The translations under genes and the position numbers were made by a program. This document shows positions 55,988 to 64,000 of a stretch of 64,000 bases of DNA, in pieces. Source of the DNA: Lucinisca nassula (taxonomy: Eukaryota; Mollusca; Bivalvia; Lucinida; Lucinidae). Positions within the stretch are counted from its first letter, which is position 1. Each line of letters starts with the position of its first letter. The notes beneath the pieces are model-generated. The model did not search any database. It was not told the origin of the DNA and worked only from the letters and a program-made list of their open reading frames with translations. The stretch spans positions 17,462,088-17,526,087 of the forward strand of contig OY757014.1 of the NCBI GenBank assembly GCA_963580285.1. The letters are read 5' to 3'.

Positions 55988-58003
55988 TTTAGCTCACCGT
56001 CACGTAGTGACGAGGTGAGCTTTTGGGATCACTTTTTGTCCGTCGTCCGTCGTGCGTGCGTGCGTCCGTGCGTCCGTCCGTGCGTGCGTAAACAATTTCT
56101 TCAAACGACATCTCCTCCTAAACCACTGATCGGATTTTGACCAAACTTCATAGGAATGATCCTTAGGTGGTCCCCTTTCAAAGCTGTTCAAATGGTTCCG
56201 GTCCGTTGCACATATTGGTCACAGGAGCCAAAAATAGATTTTTTTCACAGAAAACTTAAAAAATCTTCTTCTCTGAAACCGCAAGGCCCAGGTCTTTGAT
56301 ATTTGGCATGAAGCTTCATCTAGTGGACCCCTACCAAGATGGTTCAAATTATAGTGATGGGGCCAAAAATGCCCCCGCCCCGGGGCCCTTTGGTTTTACA
56401 TGGGCTTATATAGGGAAAATCTTTAAAAATCTTCTTCTATGAAACACCAAAGCCTAGGTCTTTGATATTTGGTATGAAGCTTCATCTAGTGGACCCCTAC
56501 CAAGATTGTTCAAATTATAGTGCTGAGGCCAAAAATGTCCCCGCCCCGGGGCCCTTTGGTTTTAGATAGGCTTATATAGGGAAAATCTTTAAAAATCTTC
56601 TTCTCTGAAACCGCAAGGCCCAGTTCTTTGATATTTGATATGAAGCTTCATCTAGTGGACCCCTACCAAGATTGTTCAAATTATAGTGCTGGGGCCAAAA
56701 ATGCCCCAGCCCCAGGGCCCTTTGGTTTTACATGGGCTTATATTGGGAAAATCTTTAAAAATCTTCTTCTCTGAAACTGCAAGGCCCAGGTCTTTGCTAT
56801 TTGGTATGAAGCTTCATCTAGTGGACCACTACCAAGATTGTTCAAATTATAGTGCTGGGGCCAAAAATGCCCCCGCCCCGGGGCCCTTTGGTTTTACATG
56901 GGCTTATATAGGAAAAATCTTTAAAAATCTTCTTCTCTGAAACCACAAGGCCTAGGTCTTTGATATATTTGTATGAAGCTTCAGCTAGCGGACCTTTACC
57001 AAGATTGTTCAAATTATAGCCTTGAGACAAAAAATGCCCCCGCCTCGTGGCCCTTTGGTTTTACATAGACTTATATAGGGAAAATCTTGAAAAATCTTCT
57101 TCTCTGAAACCACAAGGCCCAGGTCTTTGATATTTGGTATGAAGCTTCAGCTAGTGGACCTCTACCAAGATTGTTCAAATTATAGCCCTGAGACAAAAAT
57201 GCCCCCACCTCGTGGCCCTTTGGTTTTACATGACTTATATAGGGAAAATCTTGAAAAATCTTCTTCTCTGAAACCAAAAGGCCTAGGTCTTTGATATTTG
57301 GTATGAAGCTTCAGCTAGTGGACCTCTACCAAGATTGTTCAAATTATAGTGCTGGGGTCAAAAATGCCCCCGCCTCGTGGCCCTTTGGTTTTACATAGAC
57401 TTATATAGGGAAAATCTTCAAAAATCTTCTTCTGTGAAACCACAAGGCCTAGGTCTTTGATATTTGGTGTGAATTTTTTTCTAGTGGACCTCTATCAAGA
57501 TTGTTCAAATTATAGCCATGGGGCCAAAAATGCCCTCGCCCCGAGACCCTTTGGTTTTACATAGACTAATATAGGGAAATCTTTGAAAATCTTCTTCTCT
57601 GAAACAGCAAGGCCCAGGCCTTTGATATTTGGTGTGACACTTCATCTAGTGGACCTCTATCAAGATTGTTTAAATTAAAGCCCTGAGGCCAAAAATGCCC
57701 CTGCCCCAGGGCCATTTGGTTTTACATAGGCTTATGTAAGGAATATCTTTAAAAAAATCTTCTTCTCTGAAACCGCAAGGCCCATGTCTTTGATATTTGG
57801 TGTGTAGCTTCATCTAGTGGACCTTTGCCAAGATTGTTTAAATTATAGCCTTTGTTGATATTTGGTATGAAGCTTCACCTTTTTAGACCTCCCTCAACAT
57901 TATGCACATTATAACCCTGGGGTCAATAATGGGCCTCCCCGGGGCCCACTTGTTACTCTATGGATCAGGTGAGCGATCCAGGGCCATCATGGCCCTCTTG
58001 TTT
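55988..58003 (-). mobile_element. Helentron/HINE-like tandem-repeat element, complete inverted copy
   Basis: Read on the minus strand it has the same 5' motif (57962-58003: ACAAGAGGGCCATGATGGCC, CGCTCACCTGATCC), an uninterrupted lead, ten ~166-bp monomers, the end block, a CGCACGGACGGACG tract (56035-56090) and the AGCTCACC...GGTGAGCT hairpin at 55990-56019. It is the only end-to-end unit in the window and shows the empty site for the nested 187-bp element. Confidence 0.85.
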
Positions 58004-58798
58004 TATAAAAGAGCAAATCAGCCACAAGAGGTGCGCATTAGTACTGATCGAAATTCCCATAATTTATCTAAATAACCCAGTGCCAATTCGTACATACATA
58101 TTGGCAAGTAGGAAGGTGAGAGCTTCATATACTTTCATACATTACCATAATATGTAATTTAATGCACTTTAAAAATGAAAATAAAGCATTTCTGACATGA
58201 CATGCAAGATATAGGGAATCTCCTCTTTGAAATATCCATTCTATTGAACCATTAAGTTTTTCTCTTTAAGATTTTGACGGGGACGTTAAACCTCAAATCA
58301 AACAAACAAAAAATTTATCTTCACTGCAGCTGGTGTTATGCCGTGTGGCGGCCGTAAAAAAGTCTCTCCGAACATCATCATAGTGCAGATTATATTTTCT
58401 GGTCCTTTAGATCATTGCGTTCATTTAGAAACATTTTGAAAAAAAAAAAAAAACAGTTATAGAGTACTGCTTAAGCCGGTGCTAGAGTGCGTGGCCAGTA
58501 TTACACAATGAACAGACTCAATAAAAGCGGGTCTGCTATTTTCGTTTATGCTTCCGAAATACCTTACTATTCAGAACTTATTTCCATGATCGTTCACAAC
58601 CTTTGTCACAAAAGTTGATCGCATAATTTATGATGGCAGTAAGATATGAAGTTAATAATATAGGAATAGTGGGTGAAGAGCTTCGATTTGCAATAAAAAG
58701 TGCCTTGTATTACCTTTTGTGAAATTTAGGTAACCAATGAAACATAGGAAGCCTATCTTAGTAGCTTGTATATAAAACTGGCGGAAAATATTTGGAAG
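58004..58798. other. No gene; dispersed repeat fragment
   Basis: 58310-58420 matches 8120-8240 (CAGCTGGTGTTATG, AGTGCAGATTATATTTTCTGG). A SINE-C tail scrap lies at 58275-58308. Confidence 0.45.
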
Positions 58799-58810
58799 AG
58801 ATCAGTAGGT

Positions 58811-59104
58811 TTTTTGTTTGATTTGAGGTTTAACGTCCCCGTCAACACTATTAAGGTCATTTTGGAGACGTTTCTTCCGATTTTGTGGGACTTTTACCCG
58901 ACATTGAGATGAAAAGACATCGCAAGTCCTACCGTCCATCGAAACCGCTTGGGTATAAGGAGCGGTCCGACTCGCATCACTTTTCCTGGGCAGACTTAAA
59001 CCTAAGCTGTTTACCAGTACTCAAGTTCGGTCGGTTTCAGCTCTGCGCGGAAGCACCGTGCAGCCCAATCTTTTTCTCCAGGCCCCGTTGGGCGGGGACG
59101 CAAA
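58811..59104 (-). mobile_element. SINE-C copy
   Basis: Complete minus-strand copy. Flanks AGATCAGTAGGT (58799) and AGATCAGCAGGT (59105) match in 11 of 12 bases. Confidence 0.88.
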
Positions 59105-59249
59105 AGATCAGCAGGTAAAAAGAGACTTACCGCATACAAATCTGATGGCCATTGCCGCTGACTCCATGACTTTTCATACAGCGTTTCACTTTAAAATAAA
59201 TTAAAAAGAAAAAAAAACAATAAAGAGTCTCAATAAAACCCAAACATGT

Positions 59250-59485
59250 GGGCCCAGTCAAGCGATTTTGGTATTTATCGCCTAGGCGAGCAGCGAAGGT
59301 TCAGGCGAGCCAGCGCATCCCCGCAGTCTCGCCAGAACCTTCGCTGCTCGCTCATACAAGCAGTGAATCAAGAGGAACCTTCAGACAAAAAGCCATATCC
59401 CTGGCCCCTCTGAATTGCTGGGCATGCGCAATAAAAAATTGTCATGACGGAATGCTCGAAGACACAAATTCGCTTGGCGGGGCTC
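59250..59485 (-). mobile_element. MITE, 236 bp, inverted copy
   Basis: Same length and ends as 14209-14444 in reverse (GTCAAGCGATTTTGG ... CGCTTGGCGGGGCTC), with the hairpin at 59288-59356. Confidence 0.88.
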
Positions 59486-59754
59486 ATATTTGAGCCAGCG
59501 CACGACAAAACCTACAATAAGACCTGTTCGACCAGCAAACACTCAGATCGGCCTGCATATTCTCACAGTATGGCAAGAGTTTAAGCTTATCATGTGGCTA
59601 TAGAAGGCTAATGCGATCAGCGAAGACTGATCTCTGTTTTTTTCTGGTCGCACAAGTCTTATTGTTGGTTTTGTCGTCCACTGGCTCATTTTCTATCTGC
59701 ATTGTGTTGTATGTTTAGTGCCGGTCACCTTATGCCATGGCCTGTTATCTGTTG

Positions 59755-60290
59755 TCTGTCCGTCGTCCGTCCGTCTTCTGTCGTAAACTTTTAACATTTT
59801 CGCGTCTCATCCAGAACCGGAAGTCAAATGAAGATGAAACTTCGTGGGATGTGTTTGGGTGATCAGATTCAGAATTGTTAATGTGGTTCCGTTCCGATAT
59901 CTAAGATGACCACCAAAGGAGAGATCAAGCTGAAACTTGATCAGACGAATAAGAGTGACATGGAGATTCAGATTTGCTGTCATCATTTCGTTTCGATATT
60001 CAAGATAGCTGCCATGGTGGCACTCTTGAAATTTTTGAAATGACATCTCAACAAGCAAAGGCGAGATCGAGCTGAAACTTTATGGGAGGCATCTTGGCGA
60101 CATGGATATTCTGATTTGGTAAATGTTTCAAACAAACTCTGCTACAGAAACAAAGGTGGTGTTGAGCTGAAACTTGGTTGAAGGCATCTGGGCAACACGG
60201 AGATTCAAAATTGCTAAAATCATTCCGTTCCAATAATGGCGACCAGCGTTTGAAATTCTACAAACCAAAACTGCACCATGATATGTTTCC
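59755..60290 (-). repeat. Degenerate tandem array H
   Basis: GAGCTGAAACTT...GGCATCTTGGCGACATGGA...ATTCAGATTTG recurs at roughly 120-130 bp. GTCCGTCGTCCGTCCGTCTT at 59757 is the minus-strand tract seen at the ends of the other arrays. Confidence 0.65.
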
Positions 60291-60439
60291 CATCCATCAT
60301 ACTCGTTTAACTTTAAGAACCGTTGTATAATGTATCATTGATAATGATTAGAGTATATAAGATAATTTTTTACAGTTAAAACTTTTCTATAATACTCAGC
60401 ATAAAACGTTTGTACACTGGTATGTTTGTATTGGCACAT

Positions 60440-60925
60440 TGGCACAAAAGCAAAATAGAAGTGAAGGCAATGATCAGAAATCGATACAATTAACCCACAG
60501 CTCCCATCAGAGACACCAAGGGAAAGAAACACAAACATGAAACAACTAGACCCTAATGAAAATACCAAAAGCAGAAAGCCAAAAGGACAGTTACTTGTCT
60601 AACTATTGTTTTTCTTTTGCTCCAGAATTTCAGTTATACTTGCTGTCGAGTCCTCACCATAGTTTCATCTCTGTTGTTGTTTGATTTTTGTGTTCTCGGA
60701 GATATTGCACTGATGGGTTAGGAAGCCTTCATGCGGACTGAACAAATTATTTGCCTAAATCGCGACGGAAGGAAGGGCGATGATTGCAGCCACAGAGTTG
60801 AAACAACGGTGAGGACTTGACAGCAGCAAACCACTGAAATGCTGGAGTAAAAGAAAACCAACAGTTAGATTCCGATGGGCCCAACCAGAGACAGAGCATA
60901 AGGTACCAACTAAGCCAACATATAA
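60440..60925. mobile_element. Retroelement 3' tail with an internal inversion
   Basis: 60455-60597 is minus (tail end), 60598-60790 is plus (TTTTCTTTTGCTCCAGAATT ... GATTGCAGCCAC), 60791-60925 is minus again (AACAACGGTGAGGACTTGAC ... GGGCCCAACCAGAGACAGAG). The two middle pieces form a ~120-bp inverted repeat. Confidence 0.78.
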
Positions 60926-61154
60926 GCGGCTTTTATTAATCTATAAAAATGTCTAATGCAATAAATATCATGTTAAATCGGAGTAGCATACTTATAATAA
61001 ATATACAGATATAGGGGTTATATACAGCAGACATAAACAGACAGCGTTTTCAGATGCAGTATTTTCTTGGCAAGTTAACTATTAAAATGTCGTCTGTATA
61101 ATGTCGTCTGCGAAATCTTCTTGGTGAAAACTTTACAAACACATTTTTTCATAC

Positions 61155-61225
61155 AGGGAAAGAGCGTGGATCCAGATCAGAATGCTCCTTCAGGAGCAGA
61201 CTGATCTGTGTTATCACTGTTTGCA
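61155..61225. repeat. CAAACAGT hairpin family (class TGCTCC)
   Basis: GAGCGTGGATCCAGATCAG with CTGATCTGTGTTATCACTGT; inner ATGCTCCTTCAGGAGCAG. Confidence 0.8.
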
Positions 61226-61526
61226 ACATACACTTTGAAATTTAGACGACAACTGTTGTGATTGACATCTTAAGGCCAAAGAATGAATTCGATTCAACCA
61301 TGGCAGACGGGACATCGGTGCCAATACAGTTTCACCGCACATACCTACAAGGGTTAGGGCAATCGCATTTGATCTCGTGTGATTCAAACTGGCTTGTAGT
61401 ATTAAACATGCACTCTAATTCTGAAATGAATAAAACAGATAATTTGGTTCAATATAAAAGAGGGCCAATATCACCCAGAATCTCTTACCTGATTTCAAGT
61501 TGTTACATAGCATCTGGAAGTCATGT

Positions 61527-61820
61527 TGGTTTGATATGGGGTTTAACGTCCCCGTCAACACTGTATATGTCATTTTGGGGACGTTGCTTCCAATTTTGTG
61601 GGACTTTACCCGACGCTGATATGAAATAACATCTCAAGCCCTGTCGCCCAATGAAACCAATAGGGTTTATAAGCATGGACGGTCCAACTCACACCACTTT
61701 AACTGCGCAGGCTTAGATCTTCTGAGCAGTGTACCAGTACTCATGTGTGGTCGGTTTCAGCTCTGAGTGGAAGCATCATAGCCCATTTATTTCTTCAAAC
61801 CCCAATGGGCGGGGCCTTAC
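61527..61820 (-). mobile_element. SINE-C copy
   Basis: Complete minus-strand copy with the perfect 12-bp duplication TGGAAGTCATGT at 61515 and 61821. Confidence 0.92.
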
Positions 61821-62170
61821 TGGAAGTCATGTAGATCACTAATAGTTATCTTATTCCAGGAAGCGTAACTGTTTTATTTAGTTAATGTAGAGGATGACCT
61901 ATGAAACATTCTCGTGAAGTTTGCATGAAATTGACATAAGAGTTTTGATTAGCGTTAAGGAGAGAATGGACGTACTGTTTTTGGCACAGACAGCGAGTCT
62001 ATCGATTCGTGGCGCTAACAATCCAAACTTTTGTAAAGCGCGACGAAGTAACCCGTATTTACCCTAAATATTCGGACACCTAACACCCTAACCGTACTTG
62101 CTCTAAAATTTTAACTTTGACCAAGTTCAATTTAATACCCGATGTTGAGCCGAAAATAGCTGGGTGAGCA

Positions 62171-62430
62171 GCAAACAGTGTAGATCTTGTCGTCTCATCT
62201 GGGTGTACACAGTTTGCTCAGCCCTGTCTGTCCGAATACATAGCTCAATGATAAAGTACGGCAAGAAAAGGAACAGAACAAGCAGAGTTGTAAGAAATTT
62301 ATTCAAGCAGCAATAGGCATCAACCATTAGAATGTCATGGAAAAGAAACATTTGTTCTTACATTCCTTATGTTACTCAAGAGAACGCGGCTACAGAACGC
62401 GGTGTATGATGAGGATTTACACTGTTTCCA
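62171..62430. repeat. Two collapsed CAAACAGT hairpins
   Basis: 62171-62218 has both outer arms but almost no inner stem. 62381-62430 keeps only the second arm (AACGCGGTGTATGATGAGGA). Confidence 0.65.
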
Positions 62431-62718
62431 TAAAGACACGATTTTTTGCAAAACTTGCAAAAAGGAAATGAAAAAAAAATCAGATACAAATCTGTCCAAA
62501 GCTGATAGGCTAATAAACTGTCATTCATAAATTTGTTTGTACTGTTAAGTTAGACGTCCCTTCCGCTGAAAATGGACTGGTCTGAACTGTATGCTAAAGC
62601 TGGTCTGAATTTTATGGTAAAAATTCCACTGAACATTAACTGTATTATTAGCTTACGTAATTTGGGAGACTTTTCATTAAAATGTTTCTCTCATGTATTT
62701 GTTTCTTTGTTTGTTACC

Positions 62719-62828
62719 ACCTGGGCAGGTTTATACCAGTACAAAAGCTGTGCACATTCTTTCGCTAGAGACTGAAAACTGCCCTTCTTGATTCAGCGGA
62801 AGGGAGAGAATGGCCGTGGAAAATTCCA
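62719..62828 (-). mobile_element. SINE-A fragment
   Basis: Only the body block (CTGGGCAGG, GAAAACTGCCCTTCTTG, CAGCGGAAGGGAGAGAATGG) is recognisable, reversed. Confidence 0.75.
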
Positions 62829-63262
62829 GGGTCTACTTTTATAGGAAATAATTAGATCCTAATTAAAAAGAATATACTTCGAATGCATTCACTTTAAGCA
62901 TAAAAAGAATAATCTTACAGGGATCCAAATGAATGAGACATGCACACCTACAGCAAGAACAGAAAAAATAAAAGGCAAACTCTAATTTGTGCTGAATGGG
63001 ATCCCCTAGATACATAGTAACTGTCAGTTTCGAAACTAGGGGTGTCAGGATGAGTTGTTTCGTTTTTCTTTTCTTTAAAAAAATGCAATGATCAGACATA
63101 GAATTTGTAAGTATCCAGTTTGTGTTTTTTTTTTTTTTTTTGTCTTGGTATTTCGACTACTGCAATGCTGCATATGCCTGATATCCCTGATATCCTAGAT
63201 GCCACTTGATTTTTTCTGCGTAAACGGCTAAACTATGTCAAAATGTGTATACTGAGTATCAG

Positions 63263-63264
<2 letters not shown>

Positions 63265-63335
<71 letters not shown>
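63265..63335 (+). repeat. (CT)n microsatellite, about 70 bp
   Basis: Uninterrupted CT dinucleotides. The neighbouring open frames are translations of the repeat. Confidence 0.97.
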
Positions 63336-63338
<3 letters not shown>

Positions 63339-63525
63339 TTTGCCTACCTGTGTCGGTGCGACAGGCGTGATATGTTGAGTTGCTCATCATCAAAATCCCC
63401 TCAGTACTGTCTTCAGAGCATCCGCAAATATCCAGTAGAGCATTTACCTCACACACAGCCTGACAAGCCTGAATTGTAACAATTTTGGATTATTTATAAC
63501 CATCCGCCTACTAACGAAGGGTGAG

Positions 63526-63765
63526 CGCCCCCGCCTATCGGAGCTTGAAAAAATAAATGGGCTGCATGATGCTTCCACACAGAGCTGAATCCGACCGCAC
63601 ACGAGCGCTGGGAAACCGCTTAGAGGATCTAAGCCTGCCCAGGCAAAGCGGTGCGAGTTGGGCCGCCCATGCTTATAAACCCTATTGCTTTCATTGGGCG
63701 ACAACGTCTCCAAAATGACCTATATAGTGTTGACGGGGACGTTAAACATCAAATCAAACAAACAA
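63526..63765 (+). mobile_element. SINE-C copy
   Basis: GGAGCTTGAAAAAATAAATG head to GTTAAACATCAAATC tail; flanks ACGAAGGGTGAG (63514) and ACGAAAGGTGAG (63766) match in 11 of 12 bases. Confidence 0.85.
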
Positions 63766-64000
63766 ACGAAAGGTGAGGTGTTTTCTTTCGGTGCTCTGGT
63801 TTTCTTTTCTTTCGTTTTTGTCTTCCTTAGACAACCTGCCACCAAATTTCACGGGAGGGCCAGAAAACCAAATGAAAATAGCTACTCTGAGTAACCGGTG
63901 TCAAGGATTATTTTCCGCCAAGGATGCAGCCAAGGATCAAGTGACGCTTTGAACTTATTCGATTTCAGACTTGATCATTGAAAGAAGGTATATATATCAA

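Larger units (their letters stand above)
61833..64000. other. No gene apart from the listed SINE, hairpin and (CT)n repeats
   Basis: The stretches 61833-62170, 62431-62718, 62829-63264 and 63778-64000 show no domain or splice evidence. A T run lies at 63127-63142. Confidence 0.4.

Overview
The window looks like repeat-saturated, AT-rich genomic DNA of a marine invertebrate, most likely a bivalve mollusc. The reasons are: host exons with GT-AG splice signals; three tRNA-derived SINE families; tandem-repeat elements with 'AGCTC...GAGCTAAAA' 3' hairpins of a kind I associate with bivalve genomes; an APE-type LINE; a pogo-type transposon; and a degraded reverse-transcriptase element of a molluscan type. 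The species cannot be fixed from this sequence. Only two host coding exons are supported. Almost everything else is mobile or repeat DNA.

Host genes. (1) 10752-13051 (+) is the terminal coding exon of a GAREM-like adaptor protein: second half of a CABIT domain, a disordered Tyr/Pro-rich middle, and a C-terminal SAM domain. (2) 26597-26905 (-) is the terminal coding exon of a DEG/ENaC/ASIC-family sodium channel: second membrane helix plus a basic cytoplasmic tail. The other exons of both genes were not found here and probably lie outside the window or beyond long repeat-filled introns.

Layout. 1-10,650: SINEs, hairpin elements, and a long inverted repeat (4735-5395 / 8740-9606) whose right arm carries a SINE. 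10,650-13,380: GAREM-like exon and 3' UTR. 13,400-26,500: mosaic of palindromic MITEs, SINEs, tandem arrays and microsatellites. 26,597-26,905: channel exon. 27,140-37,132: a 147-bp tandem-repeat element split by a LINE, which is itself split by a 3.03-kb pogo-type DNA transposon with an intron-containing, near-intact DD35D transposase and a frameshifted PHD-like zinc finger; a SINE with a perfect 13-bp target duplication sits in the far end. 37,418-43,076: three head-to-tail Helentron/HINE-like elements built from about 23 copies of a ~166-bp monomer, with a second tandem element nested inside. A tenfold copy lies inverted at 55,988-58,003. 45,990-55,630 and 60,440-60,925: degraded pieces of one retroelement family (C-terminal RT region plus a long 3' tail) in tandem and inverted order, suggesting a Penelope-like element. 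58,000-64,000: more SINEs, MITEs and low-complexity DNA.

The most noteworthy structures are a large set of short perfect or near-perfect hairpins dispersed through the window, in which the outer stem is shared but the inner stem differs between copies and still pairs; a shared modular 3' architecture (tandem array, GGAC-rich tract, hairpin) joined to unrelated repeat monomers; and a nested-insertion record that can be dated by target-site duplications and empty-site copies within the same window.
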